Of a DNA stretch of 64,000 nt, positions 44,682 through 53,812 are shown piece by piece (the first letter of the stretch is position 1; each line of letters starts with the position of its first letter). Origin of the DNA: Terrabacter sp. MAHUQ-38 (GTDB taxonomy: Bacteria; Actinomycetota; Actinomycetes; Actinomycetales; Dermatophilaceae). Under the pieces are notes generated by a model. It was not told the origin of the DNA. It saw only the letters and a program-made list of their open reading frames with translations, and did not search any database. A program made the position numbers and the translations under genes. Location of the stretch: NCBI RefSeq assembly GCF_014518425.1, contig NZ_JACVCU010000003.1:558001-622000 (forward strand). The letters are read 5' to 3'.

Positions 44682-46121
44682 TCAGTTCGTCCCCGTCGCG
44701 ACGTTCTTCGCCGCCGGCGCCTTGGGCACGCAGTCGACGATCGCCTTCGCGACGGTCTTGCTCATGTCCGGCTGGAAGACGCTCGGGATGATGTAGTTCG
44801 GGTTGAGCTGCTCGTCGGTGACGACGGAAGCGATGGCGTCGGCCGCCTTGATGAGCATCTCGGTCGTGACGTCGGTGGCGCGCGCGTCGAGCAGCCCGCG
44901 GAAGACGCCGGGGAAGGCGAGGACGTTGTTGATCTGGTTCGGGTAGTCGCTGCGGCCCGACGCGACCACGGTCGCGCGCTGCGTCGCCTCGTGGATGTCG
45001 ACCTCGGGGTCGGGGTTGGCGAGCGCGAAGACGATGCGCTTGTCGGCCATCTCGTCGATCCACTCAGGGGCCAGGATGCCCGGCGCGCTCACGCCGATGA
45101 AGACGTCGGCGCCCTGGAGTCCGTCGCGCAGCGAGCCGGTGAGGCCGCGCGGGTTGGTCTTCTCCGCGAGCGAGCGCCACGCCGGTGTCAGCGTCTCGTC
45201 CGCCTTGTTGAGCAGGCCGACACGGTCCGAGACGGTCACGTCGATCGCACCGGCCGCGAGGAGCAGCTGGACGATGGCCGAGCCGGCCGCACCGCCGCCG
45301 GAGACGACGACCTTGGCGTCGGGCAGCTTCTTGTCGATGATGCGCAGCGCGTTCTTGAGGGCGGCGAGCACGACGATGGCGGTGCCGTGCTGGTCGTCGT
45401 GGAAGACCGGGATCGAGAGGCGCTCGCGCAGCTTGGCCTCGATCTCGAAGCAGCGGGGCGCCGCGATGTCCTCGAGGTTGATGCCGCCGAATCCCGGGGC
45501 GATGAGCTCGACGGTGCGCACGATCTCGTCGACGTCGGTCGTGTCGATGCAGATCGGCCACGCGTCGATGTCGGCAAAGCGCTTGAAGAGGGCCGCCTTG
45601 CCCTCCATGACGGGCAGCGCCGCCATCGGGCCGATGTTGCCCAGGCCGAGGACCGCCGTCCCGTCGGTGACGACCGCCACCGAGTTGCCCTTGATGGTGA
45701 GGCGCGGCACGTCCTCGGGGTGCTCGAAGAGGGCCTGGCTGACCCGGCCGACGCCCGGCGTGTAGGCCATCGCGAGGTCCTGGCGGTTGCGGAGGTTGAC
45801 CTTGCTCTCGACGGAGATCTTGCCGCCGAGGTGCAGCAGGAAGACGCGGTCGGAGACCTTGTGCACGCGCACGCCCTCGAGCGTCTCGACGGCCGCGACG
45901 ATCTCGGTCGAGTGCTCAGCGTTGCTCGCGGAGCAGGTGAGGTCGATGACGAGGCGGTCGGGGTGCGAGTCGACGATGTCGAGCGCCGTCGTGATGCCCC
46001 CGCTCTCGGCGACCTTGACCGCGAGGGTGCCGATGACGGCTGGGTCGGTGCCGGTGTGGATCCGCATCGTGATCGAGTAGGAGGCGGTAGTGGCACGGGC
46101 ACGCTGCATCGACTCAGTCAC
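44682..46121 (-). CDS. NAD(P)-dependent malic enzyme with N-terminal ACT domain
   Basis: It decarboxylates malate to pyruvate. Of 479 residues, about 15-95 form an ACT regulatory domain (YSITMRIHTGTDP, EGVRVHKVSDRVFLLHLGGK). The catalytic part has AMAYTPGVGRVSQAL, LTIKGNSVAVVTDGTAVLGL (catalytic Lys), PVFHDDQHGTAIVVLAALKN (metal-binding Asp) and the nucleotide fold VVVSGGGAAGSAI. ACT fusion implies allosteric control, perhaps by an amino acid. Starts at GTG 46121 or ATG 46109 are possible. Confidence 0.94.
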   Translation of the reverse strand: MTESMQRARATTASYSITMRIHTGTDPAVIGTLAVKVAESGGITTALDIVDSHPDRLVIDLTCSASNAEHSTEIVAAVETLEGVRVHKVSDRVFLLHLGGKISVESKVNLRNRQDLAMAYTPGVGRVSQALFEHPEDVPRLTIKGNSVAVVTDGTAVLGLGNIGPMAALPVMEGKAALFKRFADIDAWPICIDTTDVDEIVRTVELIAPGFGGINLEDIAAPRCFEIEAKLRERLSIPVFHDDQHGTAIVVLAALKNALRIIDKKLPDAKVVVSGGGAAGSAIVQLLLAAGAIDVTVSDRVGLLNKADETLTPAWRSLAEKTNPRGLTGSLRDGLQGADVFIGVSAPGILAPEWIDEMADKRIVFALANPDPEVDIHEATQRATVVASGRSDYPNQINNVLAFPGVFRGLLDARATDVTTEMLIKAADAIASVVTDEQLNPNYIIPSVFQPDMSKTVAKAIVDCVPKAPAAKNVATGTN

Positions 46122-46373
46122 CGCGCCATCGTCCCACGATCCGAGAAACCCGCCTGCCATGGTCCGAGGACCGATCAGTAACAACATCCGTCTGCCGTGC
46201 CTCAACCCCGCGCCGGCGGCACGTTCGCGATCACCGAGACACCCCTGCCGGACGCGTAGACTGGGGGTGCACAGGGTTCCGGCGTGGCCTGTTGGGCGGG
46301 GAGGCACGCACCCGTTGTCGCGCACCCCGCGACCAGAGCGTCGCGCACCCGCGACCGGATCCGGAGCAGCCCT

Positions 46374-47612
46374 GTGTCCCCCATCGACTCGTACCGTCAC
46401 CTCTTCGGCCTGACCGGCCGCACGTACATCGTCGTCGCCTTCCTCGCCCGGATGCCGCTGGCGATGAGCCAGCTCGGCGTCCTCCTGCTCGTGTCGGACG
46501 CGACGGGCAGCTTCGGTGCCGGCGGCTTCTGCGCCGGCGCGCTGGCCCTGGCGAACGCCGTCGGCGCACCCTTCTGGGGCGCGCGGGCCGACCGCCTGGG
46601 GCAGCGACGAGTCGTGGCCTTCCAGTCCCTGGCCGGGGCGGCCGGCCTCCTCGGCATCCTCCTCGTCGCCGGGGCCCACCTCCCGTGGGGGGCGGCCGCG
46701 GTCGCGAGCGCCGTCGCCGGGGTGCTGCTGCCGCAGATCGGTCCGCTGGCCCGGGTGCGCTGGCGGCCGATCACGGCCGGCTCGGGCAGCCGTCAGCACC
46801 GGCTCGTCGACGCCGCCTTCTCGTACGAGGGCGCGGCCGACGAGGCGTCCTTCGTGCTCGGGCCGGCGCTCATCGGGCTCGGGGTCTCGGCCGCGAGCCC
46901 CACGGTCGCCCTGGCCCTCGCCGCGACTGGCCTGGCAGTCTTCGGCACGTGGTTCGCGCTGCACGAGACGGCCACCGTCACGCACGCGGCGACCATCCAG
47001 TCATCCGGCGACGTCGGCCGGCTGCTCACGCCGGCGCTCGTCGTGCTCTGCCTCGCGCAGCTGCTGGTCGGCAGCGTCTTCGGCTCCGTGCAGACCGGTA
47101 CGTCGGTCCTCGCGACCACGGCCGGCTCCCCCGGGCTCACCGGCTACTTCCATGCACTGCTGGGGGTGGGCAGCGTCATCGCCGGGCTCGCGGTCGCCGC
47201 GCTACCTGCGTCGATCTCGCTTCCGGCGCGGCTGCGCTGGTTCGCCGCCGGCCTGCTCGTGCTGTCTGCGCCCCTGCTGGTCGTGGGTTCGCTGGCCGCA
47301 CTCGTCCCGGTGCTGCTCGTCCTCGGCTGCACCGTCGCGCCGTACATGATCACGACCTTCACGCTCGCGGAGCGGGTCACCCCGGCGTCGCGCACGGGCG
47401 CCGCGATGACGGTCCTCGCCGCCGCGACCGGCCTCGGCTACGCCGTCGGTGCAGCAGCCGCCGGACGGCTGGCCGACTGGGGCGGCCATACCCCGGCGTA
47501 TGCCGTCACCGTCGGCGCCGGTGTCGCCGCGGTCGTCGTGTCGTGGGGGTGCGGCCGCGTCCTCACCCGGGCGAGCACCGAGCCGTCCGCCGAGCAGGTC
47601 CCGACCCCCTGA
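46374..47612 (+). CDS. MFS transporter
   Basis: A 412-residue membrane protein with 12 spans. It opens SPIDSYRHLFGLTGRTYIVV and has GAPFWGARADRLGQRRVVAF as motif A after span 2. A central loop has FSYEGAADEASFVLGPALIG, a feature of an actinobacterial MFS subgroup with otherwise unknown cargo. The GTG at 46374 has GGAG eight bases upstream. It is divergent from malic enzyme across a 252-bp gap in which I saw no other gene. Confidence 0.88.
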   Translation: MSPIDSYRHLFGLTGRTYIVVAFLARMPLAMSQLGVLLLVSDATGSFGAGGFCAGALALANAVGAPFWGARADRLGQRRVVAFQSLAGAAGLLGILLVAGAHLPWGAAAVASAVAGVLLPQIGPLARVRWRPITAGSGSRQHRLVDAAFSYEGAADEASFVLGPALIGLGVSAASPTVALALAATGLAVFGTWFALHETATVTHAATIQSSGDVGRLLTPALVVLCLAQLLVGSVFGSVQTGTSVLATTAGSPGLTGYFHALLGVGSVIAGLAVAALPASISLPARLRWFAAGLLVLSAPLLVVGSLAALVPVLLVLGCTVAPYMITTFTLAERVTPASRTGAAMTVLAAATGLGYAVGAAAAGRLADWGGHTPAYAVTVGAGVAAVVVSWGCGRVLTRASTEPSAEQVPTP

Positions 47613-47666
47613 CACCACCACACCCGCGCCACGGCGCCCCAACCGCACGTAACCCGGACGCGGGGG

Positions 47667-48194
47667 TCAGTCGACGGGCGACGGAGGCGAGCCGAGTCGG
47701 AGGCGCATCGCAGGCCACGCGGTCGGCGTGAAACCGAGCTCTTCGTAGAGTGCTGCTCCCTCGCCCGTCGCGAAGAGCTCGACGACGGTCGCGTCCGTCT
47801 CGTCGCGGAACCAGTCGAGCACCCCGGGGACGCACGCCCGGGCGAGGCCGCGGCGCCGCGCCTCCGGCTGGGTCGCGACGTTGTTGAGCAGACCCCAGAC
47901 GCCGTTGGGGTTGACGGGCGACGGCGTCTCGAACCGCAGACCACCCATCGCGCCGGCGACCACCCGCCCGTCTGGGCCCTCTGCGACGACGACGCACGCA
48001 CGCGGACCGCCGAGCTCGCGCTCGAACCACTCGACGGCCCCCCGGCGCCACGCCGCGTCGTCGACACCGGCGACACCCATCGACGAGAACATCAGGGCAC
48101 GCAGCTCGACGACGGCCCCGCTGTCGCCGGCCGTCGCACGACGAACTGTCCACTCGCTCAACGCAACCCACCGCCGACCCGTGCGATGACGCAT
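47667..48194 (-). CDS. GNAT family N-acetyltransferase
   Basis: A 175-residue acetyl-CoA-dependent acyltransferase. WTVRRATAGDSGAVVELRAL begins the fold. CVVVAEGPDGRVVAGAMGGL is the central beta pair, and NNVATQPEARRRGLARACV carries the acetyl-CoA pyrophosphate loop (RRRGLA). ELFATGEGAALYEELGF closes it. The ATG at 48194 is used here; TTG 48161, giving LSEWTVRRAT, aligns better with relatives and may be the true start. Substrate unknown. Confidence 0.85.
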   Translation of the reverse strand: MRHRTGRRWVALSEWTVRRATAGDSGAVVELRALMFSSMGVAGVDDAAWRRGAVEWFERELGGPRACVVVAEGPDGRVVAGAMGGLRFETPSPVNPNGVWGLLNNVATQPEARRRGLARACVPGVLDWFRDETDATVVELFATGEGAALYEELGFTPTAWPAMRLRLGSPPSPVD

Positions 48195-48411
48195 GGGAGG
48201 TCGACGACGGCGGACGCCAGGAGCGGCTCGGCACAGGTCACGCGAACCACTGTGCCAGAGCGTGTGCGCGACATGCTGCGAGACGGTGCTTGTCATCCGC
48301 CCGGCGGGACGGTTTGATCCTCCCGACCCTTCAGGCCTCGCCACGGCGCGCGAGCCGACCGGGCGGCTGGAAACTTATGGCACATATTTCGCGAAACCGC
48401 ATACAGCGGGG

Positions 48412-48525
48412 CAGAGCACTACTACTGTCACATCTGTAACACCCCCACGGCTGGCACGCACCCCCCCATCCGCACCAGCCTCGAAGGAGCCCGGCCTGCG
48501 CGCGCAGGCGGGCTCCTTCGTCATT
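48412..48525 (+). ncRNA. Candidate 6C-type small RNA
   Basis: A transcript of about 110 nt is suggested by a promoter-like region (TATGGC, 18-bp gap, CATACA, 48376-48405) and a strong terminator ending at 48520. It contains two C-runs, ACACCCCCACGG near 48438-48452 and GCACCCCCCC near 48460-48470. The second lies in the loop of a GGCTGG/CCAGCC hairpin. Two C-rich hairpins before a terminator define the actinobacterial 6C RNA. No ORF fits. Coordinates are approximate and the family call is from memory of the pattern. Confidence 0.55.
48482..48520 (+). terminator. Long terminator hairpin closing the candidate small RNA
   Basis: CGAAGGAGCCCG (48482-48493) pairs with CGGGCTCCTTCG (48509-48520). 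The inner GCCTGC/GCAGGC-like bases extend the stem. It also faces the end of the frd operon at 48541. Confidence 0.8.
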
Positions 48526-48540
48526 CTCGGGCAACCGTCC

Positions 48541-48909
48541 TCAGCCGCTACGTGCTGCGACCGCCTGCCACAGCACGACGGCCGCTGCCGCCGACCCGAG
48601 CAGGGCCAGTGCGTAGACGCCGACGTTGATGGGCCGCTCGTGAGCCTTGAGCCTCAGGCCGTCGAAGAGCGTGTAGCGGAAGCGCTGCGCCCAGTGCAGC
48701 AGGGAGAGCACGCAGATGCCGAGCAGGACCAACGCGGTCAGTGGGTGGCCGAGCAGGCCCAGCAGACGGTCACGGCCGGGCTCCTCGATCCAGCCCAGGG
48801 GTACCGCGAGCGCAAACAGGAAGACCAGGACCGGCAGGAACAGGGCCGACACCACGCCGCCCGCGCTGAACAGCAGCCACAGAACTGGCTCCATGGTCCG
48901 CCTGGCCAC
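48541..48909 (-). CDS. frdD: Fumarate reductase subunit D
   Basis: One of two small membrane anchors of quinol:fumarate reductase. About 120 residues with three spans (VLWLLFSAGGVVSALFLPVL, LTALVLLGICVLSLLHWAQR, NVGVYALALLGSAAAAVVLW). The histidine in SLLHWAQRFRY and the later LKAHE match the FrdD family. GTG 48909 directly abuts the frdC stop; ATG 48894 is an alternative. It is the last gene of the frd operon. Confidence 0.88.
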   Translation of the reverse strand: MARRTMEPVLWLLFSAGGVVSALFLPVLVFLFALAVPLGWIEEPGRDRLLGLLGHPLTALVLLGICVLSLLHWAQRFRYTLFDGLRLKAHERPINVGVYALALLGSAAAAVVLWQAVAARSG

Positions 48910-49317
48910 CTAACGGGTCACCACCAGCACGACGACCAGCGCGGTGACCGCCACCCAGGCGGCATACGCGCCGCCGGCGATCGCCCTGGGAGGCACCCGC
49001 CGCCCCCGCAGCTTCACGACGGTGGCGGCAGGGGTGAGGTTGAACCACGTGACGGCGTGGAGCACGAGGAAGGCCAGCGTGAGGACGTCGAGCGCCACGA
49101 CCCAGGGGCCGGCCGCCCAGTCGAGGAAGGCGCGGAACTGTGCCTCGCCCTGGGCGAGCGCGCGGACCAGGAGGAGCAGGAAGACCACGGACCACGCCAC
49201 GAAGATGCTGCTGAGCTCGCGCAGCACGAAGAACACGTAGCTGCGACGACGCAGCCACCACAGCCGGCTGATCTCGGGGCGGTAGGGCCGCTGGGTCTGC
49301 TGGGCCGGCTCGCTCAT
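48910..49317 (-). CDS. frdC: Fumarate reductase subunit C
   Basis: The other membrane anchor, 135 residues. [20 protein letters not shown] is the typical FrdC beginning. Three spans follow, with [20 protein letters not shown] containing the conserved histidine near the quinone site. The ATG at 49317 overlaps the frdB stop (ATGA). FrdC/FrdD pairs are heme-free in E. coli, and the same is expected here. Confidence 0.92.
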   Translation of the reverse strand: MSEPAQQTQRPYRPEISRLWWLRRRSYVFFVLRELSSIFVAWSVVFLLLLVRALAQGEAQFRAFLDWAAGPWVVALDVLTLAFLVLHAVTWFNLTPAATVVKLRGRRVPPRAIAGGAYAAWVAVTALVVVLVVTR

Positions 49318-50057
49318 CGAGGCCCCCGCGGGAGGACGAACGACTTCAGGGACTGCAGGGCGGCAGTGAGCTTGTACCGCTGGATGGCTCCGGCCGGGTC
49401 GACACCCTTCGGGCAGGCGCGGGTGCACTCGCCGACGAACGTGCACCCCCAGATGCCCTCGGGGTGGATGAGCAGGTCCATCCGGACGTCGGCGCCCTCG
49501 TCGCGCGAGTCGAGGTTGTAGCGCTGGGCGAGGGCGATGGCGGCCGGACCGACGAATTCCGGGTCCAGCCCGTAGACGGGGCAGGCGGAGTAGCACAGCA
49601 TGCAGTTGATGCACATGCTGAACTGCGAGTAGTCGGCGAGCTGCTCCGGCGTCTGCAGGTACTCGCCCTCCTCGACCGACGTCCCCTCGCCGCGCACGAT
49701 CCACGGGCTCACCTCGGGCAGCTTGCGCATGAAGTCCCCGATGTCGACGACGAGGTCGCGGATGACGGGGAAGTTGGCCAGCGGCTCGACGCGGACCGGT
49801 CCCGGCGCGTAGTCCACGAGGAACGTCGCACACGTCAGCCGAGGCTCGCCGTTGACGGTCATGCCGCAGCTCCCGCAGATGCCCATCCGGCACGACCACC
49901 GGTAGGACAGGCTCCCGTCGAGGTTGTCCTTCACGTGGTTCAGGCCGTCGAGCACCGCCCAGTCCCGGCGCAACGGGACCTCGAACGCCTCGACGGTCGG
50001 CTCGGTCTCGCGGTCCGGGCGGTACCGCGCCACCTCGAGCGTGATCGTGTCAGCCAT
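49314..50057 (-). CDS. frdB: Fumarate reductase iron-sulfur subunit
   Basis: It relays electrons from quinol to the flavin. The [2Fe-2S] ligands lie in [12 protein letters not shown] plus the later Cys of LTCATF. The ferredoxin-like half has [12 protein letters not shown] and [17 protein letters not shown] for the [4Fe-4S] and [3Fe-4S] clusters. Length is 247 residues. The gene follows frdA by three bases and overlaps frdC. Confidence 0.96.
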   Translation of the reverse strand: MADTITLEVARYRPDRETEPTVEAFEVPLRRDWAVLDGLNHVKDNLDGSLSYRWSCRMGICGSCGMTVNGEPRLTCATFLVDYAPGPVRVEPLANFPVIRDLVVDIGDFMRKLPEVSPWIVRGEGTSVEEGEYLQTPEQLADYSQFSMCINCMLCYSACPVYGLDPEFVGPAAIALAQRYNLDSRDEGADVRMDLLIHPEGIWGCTFVGECTRACPKGVDPAGAIQRYKLTAALQSLKSFVLPRGPR

Positions 50058-50060
50058 CGC

Positions 50061-51800
50061 TCACCTCCCATAGACCCGTTCTCCGGGCGGCCATCGGGTG
50101 ACGGTCACCGGCAGGTACTCGACCTTGTGCGCGCCTGTCTCGTCACGGTGGACCAGTGAGTGGGCGAGGTAGCTCTCGTCGTCGCGGGCCGGGAAGTCCA
50201 GCCGTTGGTGCGCCCCCCGGGACTCCTCGCGCCTCAGGGCGGCGGCGATGATCGCCTCGGCCACGTCGAGCATGTTCGACAGCTCGAGGGCCGCGAGGAC
50301 CTGGGTGTTGAACGCACGGCTGTGGTCGTCGACGGCCATCGACTCCGACCGCTCCTGCAGCTCTCGCAACCTCGCTGCACCCCCGAGGAGGGACTCCTCG
50401 GTGCGGAAGATCCCGGCGCTGTCCTCCATCGCCTGCTGCATGCCGGTCCGCAGGCCCGCGATCGACTCGCGGCCGTCCGTGCGGTCCCTGAGCCCACTCG
50501 TGAGGCGACGCTCCTCGTCGCGGGCCAGGGCGGCCACGGACGGTCCGGGGTCGGCTGCCCCTGCGGCATACAGGGCGGCTGCGCGGCCGGCACGGGCCCC
50601 GAAGACCAGGCACTCGGGGAGGGAGTTGGAGCCCAGGCGGTTGGCCCCGTTGATGCTGACGCAGGCAACCTCGCCAGCGGCGTACAGGCCGGCCAACGGC
50701 GTCGCTCCGTCGATGTCGGTGTGGACCCCGCCCATCATGTAGTGCACCACCGGGCGCACCGGCACCAGCTCGCGCACCGGGTCCAGGTTCTCGTACTTGA
50801 GGCAGAGCTCGCGCACGAAGGGCAGCTTGTCGTCGATGAGCTTCGCGCCCAGGTGCCGCAGGTCGAGGTGCACGACCGGGCCGTACGGCGTGCCGATGGT
50901 CCGGCCCTTCTCCTCCTCGTGCACGAACGCCTGCGAGAGGCGGTCACGGGGGCCGAGCTCCATGCTGCGCAGCTCCGGCTCGGGGGTCGGCTTCCCGAGG
51001 TCGTAGTCCTGCAGGTAGCGGTAGCCGTCCTTGTTGAGCAGCCAGCCGCCCTCGGCGCGTGCGGCCTCGGTGATGAGGATGCCGGTGAACGGCAGGCCCG
51101 TCGGGTGGTACTGCACGAACTCCATGTCCTTGAGCGGCACCCCGGCACGCCACGCGAGGGCCATGCCGTCACCGGTGTTGATGTTGGCGTTGGTGGTGAA
51201 CGGGAAGACGCGCCCACAGCCGCCGCCCGCGAGGATGACCGCCTTGGCGGTGATCGGGGCGATGCGGCCCGTGGCCAGCTCGAGGGCGACGACACCCTGC
51301 ACCCGGCCGTCGTCGACGAGCAGCTGGGTGACGAACCACTCGTCGTACCGAGCCACCTCGGAGTACTTGAGCGACGTCTGGAACAGCGTGTGCAGCATGT
51401 GGAAGCCGGTCTTGTCGGCCGCGAACCAGGTCCGCTTCTTCTTCATGCCGCCGAACGCGCGCACCGCGATGTGGCCGTCCGGTTGCCGGCTCCACGGGCA
51501 GCCCCAGTGCTCGAGCTGCAGCAGCTCACGCGGCGCCTCCACCACGAAGGCCTCCACGGCGTCCTGGTCGCACAGCCAGTCGCTGCCCGAGACCGTGTCG
51601 TAGGCGTGCTCCTCGAGGCTGTCGTCGCTCGCGAACGCACCTGCGGCGCCGCCTTCGGCAGAGACCGTGTGGCTGCGCATGGGGTAGACCTTGGACACGA
51701 CCGCGACCCGGAGCGAGGGGTCCAGCTCGGCGATCGCAATGGCCGCCCGCAGGCCCGCAGCTCCGCCTCCGATGACGAGGATGTCGTGGTCGGCGCGCAT
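50061..51800 (-). CDS. frdA: Fumarate reductase flavoprotein subunit
   Basis: The catalytic subunit, 579 residues. The FAD motif [20 protein letters not shown] is at 6-25. The covalent-flavin histidine is expected in the [16 protein letters not shown] segment. [20 protein letters not shown], then [17 protein letters not shown] and [19 protein letters not shown], are active-site signatures. With two separate anchor genes (frdC, frdD) the complex is of the E. coli Frd type, used in anaerobic fumarate respiration or as a low-oxygen succinate dehydrogenase. Confidence 0.95.
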   Translation of the reverse strand: MRADHDILVIGGGAAGLRAAIAIAELDPSLRVAVVSKVYPMRSHTVSAEGGAAGAFASDDSLEEHAYDTVSGSDWLCDQDAVEAFVVEAPRELLQLEHWGCPWSRQPDGHIAVRAFGGMKKKRTWFAADKTGFHMLHTLFQTSLKYSEVARYDEWFVTQLLVDDGRVQGVVALELATGRIAPITAKAVILAGGGCGRVFPFTTNANINTGDGMALAWRAGVPLKDMEFVQYHPTGLPFTGILITEAARAEGGWLLNKDGYRYLQDYDLGKPTPEPELRSMELGPRDRLSQAFVHEEEKGRTIGTPYGPVVHLDLRHLGAKLIDDKLPFVRELCLKYENLDPVRELVPVRPVVHYMMGGVHTDIDGATPLAGLYAAGEVACVSINGANRLGSNSLPECLVFGARAGRAAALYAAGAADPGPSVAALARDEERRLTSGLRDRTDGRESIAGLRTGMQQAMEDSAGIFRTEESLLGGAARLRELQERSESMAVDDHSRAFNTQVLAALELSNMLDVAEAIIAAALRREESRGAHQRLDFPARDDESYLAHSLVHRDETGAHKVEYLPVTVTRWPPGERVYGR

Positions 51801-51815
51801 GTCCGGTCCGCCGCC

Positions 51816-52061
51816 TCACTCGCCGCGGAGCTCTTCGTCGAGCAGGACCTTGCCGCTGTGGTGGGTCACCCGGCGGTGCGTGCTGCCGTCGTGGAAGTCG
51901 TCGCGGTAGTCCAGGCAACCGCACCCGTAGTGGACGTGCTCGACACGCATCCCCTCGTCGTCGTCGTCGTGGTAGCGCGTGCCGTCGACGACGGAGCCGC
52001 ACGGGGCCGTCTCACCGGTGAAGCTCGTTCTCGCCGCCACCGCGCACCGCCCTTCGCGCAT
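51816..52061 (-). CDS. Small Cys/His/Asp-rich protein heading the frd operon
   Basis: An 81-residue protein (ATG 52061 with GGAG five bases upstream; ATG 51950 gives a 44-residue form). The C-terminal part reads MRVEHVHYGCGCLDYRDDFH, then DGSTHRRVTHHSGKVLLDEE. It is dense in metal-ligand residues and looks conserved in composition. It ends 15 bp before frdA, so it is cotranscribed. A role in cluster or flavin maturation, or in redox sensing, is possible, but I know no family for it. Confidence 0.6.
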   Translation of the reverse strand: MREGRCAVAARTSFTGETAPCGSVVDGTRYHDDDDEGMRVEHVHYGCGCLDYRDDFHDGSTHRRVTHHSGKVLLDEELRGE

Positions 52062-52411
52062 CTGTCTCCAGAATGCTCCCGACGTCGCAGGATGGGAAGG
52101 GTTCGTATGCGTCCCCGAAGACACCGTGTGCCGCGCTGGCGCGGACCTGCTGACTGATCCCACCATCCGCCGGTACTCCTGGACCCGGCTCACCCGACAG
52201 CGACAGATCGGGGCGGCGACGACCAACGTGCCTCGGCTGCGCGTTGACGCCCTCGGAGGTTGGTGCTTTGTCTGCTCACATGGAGCCGATCCGGTTCGCC
52301 GCACGCGGTCCCTGTGGGCGACCAGACCGAGATCGAGATCCGCGCCGTTTGCCGCGAATGACCAGGCGGGGTGTGCGGGTGGTTGTCGTCCGAGCGTTGA
52401 CCGATGGGCGG
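52062..52411. other. Intergenic region upstream of the frd operon
   Basis: About 350 bp between the divergently oriented frd leader gene and the acetyltransferase end. It must hold the frd promoter on the minus strand. I find no convincing gene; a short TGACCG-ATGGG-CGGTCA repeat at 52398-52414 overlaps the acetyltransferase stop. Confidence 0.4.
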
Positions 52412-52999
52412 TCAGCCGCGCGGGCTCGGGGCCACCTCGCGCACCATCACGCAGTTGCCCTGGCCTTTGGGCCGGTCGTACGCGAACCCCTCACGCTCGT
52501 ACATCGTGCGGGTGCCGTTGTAGAGGAACGACGAGTTCTTCTTGCGGACCCCGCCGGTGTCCTGCGGGTAGCCCTCGACCAGGCCGCCGCCGGCCTGCGC
52601 GATCAGCTCGACGGCCCCGCGCAGGGCGATCGCCGCCAGACCCTGACCGCGAAGGCCGCGCTCGACCAGGATGCAGGTGACCCTGTAGTCGGGCAGTCGC
52701 TCGGCGGTGGCGAGGTACTCCTTGCGGTGATGGATGCCGGGCAGCTCCTCGGGTGATCCGTACTCCGCCCAGGCGACGGCCCGGTCGCCGTCGTAGACCA
52801 GTGCGGCGTGCGCGAGCCCATCGGCCACCAGACGCTGCTTGAGCGCCCGGTTCCCTTCGGCGCTCTGGCCCTTGTCCGCGCAGTCGGGGTGGAACCACGT
52901 GCACCAGCAGCTGGCGAACATGCCCTTGTTCCGCTCGACGAGAGCGGCGAAGTCGTCGAACGTCTCCGGCGTCAGGGCCTTGATCGAGAAGTTGGACAT
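52412..52999 (-). CDS. GNAT-like acetyltransferase
   Basis: A 195-residue protein with a GNAT core. KALTPETFDDFAALVERNKG begins it, and CWCTWFHPDCADKG is an unusual Cys-rich segment typical of a GNAT subgroup. CILVERGLRGQGLAAIALRG contains the acetyl-CoA loop (RGQGLA), followed by VEGYPQDTGGVRKKNSSFLY and a C-terminal YEREGFAYDRPKGQGNCVM. The ATG at 52999 is chosen since homology begins there. No substrate can be named. Confidence 0.85.
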   Translation of the reverse strand: MSNFSIKALTPETFDDFAALVERNKGMFASCWCTWFHPDCADKGQSAEGNRALKQRLVADGLAHAALVYDGDRAVAWAEYGSPEELPGIHHRKEYLATAERLPDYRVTCILVERGLRGQGLAAIALRGAVELIAQAGGGLVEGYPQDTGGVRKKNSSFLYNGTRTMYEREGFAYDRPKGQGNCVMVREVAPSPRG

Positions 53000-53168
53000 G
53001 CCTGCGAACGTACTCGGGATCGCGGGACGTTCGGCGCCCGATGCGCAGGGTTGGGGCATCTCCGCCACCCAACCGAAGGCGCCGATCAACTCGGCGGCGG
53101 TGAGGATCTGCAGGAACGGCGTCCGCCGACAGCGGCATGGCCGGGCCTACCTTCTCCGCGCGGCATGA

Positions 53169-53408
53169 GCGAGCATCTCGTTTGCCCGTCCGGCACTCAC
53201 CGGCGGAGCAGCGGGCAACGTCGGCCACATCGCGCCCAAGGCGACCACGCACGAGGGCTGGGTCACCGTCCGCCTCGACTCCGACGAGGCCCCTCGCGGC
53301 GCTGCCGCCATGCTCAAAACGTTGGGGCTTTCGTTCGACCACCTGCGCGGCCGCAACCTCGACCTCATCCGCAACCACCGCGAGAACCTCGAGCGGCCGG
53401 CCGCCTGA
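53169..53408 (+). pseudogene. Gene remnant, C-terminal fragment of unknown protein
   Basis: Between a stop at about 53167 and the stop at 53408 one frame has protein-like composition: EGWVTVRLDSDEAPRGAAAM then LKTLGLSFDHLRGRNLDLIR. It has no usable start codon upstream, so it looks like the tail of a lost gene. The family is not recognised. The rest of the 53000-53443 gap shows nothing I can support. Confidence 0.35.
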
Positions 53409-53443
53409 CCCGGGACACCGCGCACGCGTCAGCCCGGTTACGC

Positions 53444-53812
53444 TCAGCCGCCCTCGAAGCGGCGCAGCAGCTCGCGGATCGCGGCCATCTCCTCGGCGAG
53501 CGCGTGCCGTCCTGCACGGGTGATCGTGACCCAGGTGCGCGGCCGCCTCCCGGCGTAGCCCTTCTCGACGTGGACGAGTCCGCTGCCCGCGAGCACCTCG
53601 AGATGCCGGCCGAGGTTGCCGTCGGTGAGGCCGAGGTTCGACTTGAGGTACGTGAAGTCAGCACGCTCCGCCTCGGCGAGCACTACGAGGATGCCGAGTC
53701 GCGCCTTCTGGTGCACGACGTCGTCGAGCCGGCTCGTCGGGTGCGGCTCGTCCCGGCCCGACGCGTTGGTGGCCTGCACCTGATCGCCGGGCGACGCGTC
53801 GGGCGGGGTCAC
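53444..53812 (-). CDS. Winged-helix transcriptional regulator
   Basis: A 122-residue DNA-binding protein. HQKARLGILVVLAEAERADF, then TYLKSNLGLTDGNLGRHLEV, is the helix-turn-helix; VEKGYAGRRPRTWVTITRAG is the wing. This is the HTH_34/ArsR-like type that often partners a membrane protein. The GTG at 53812 overlaps the upstream gene's stop (GTGA). The pair is probably autoregulated through the palindrome at 54600. Confidence 0.9.
   Translation of the reverse strand: MTPPDASPGDQVQATNASGRDEPHPTSRLDDVVHQKARLGILVVLAEAERADFTYLKSNLGLTDGNLGRHLEVLAGSGLVHVEKGYAGRRPRTWVTITRAGRHALAEEMAAIRELLRRFEGG

Noticed and set aside
52136-52400. Open + strand frame in the gap upstream of frd
   Set aside because: No ribosome site, no recognisable domain, and the composition is typical of non-coding GC-rich DNA.
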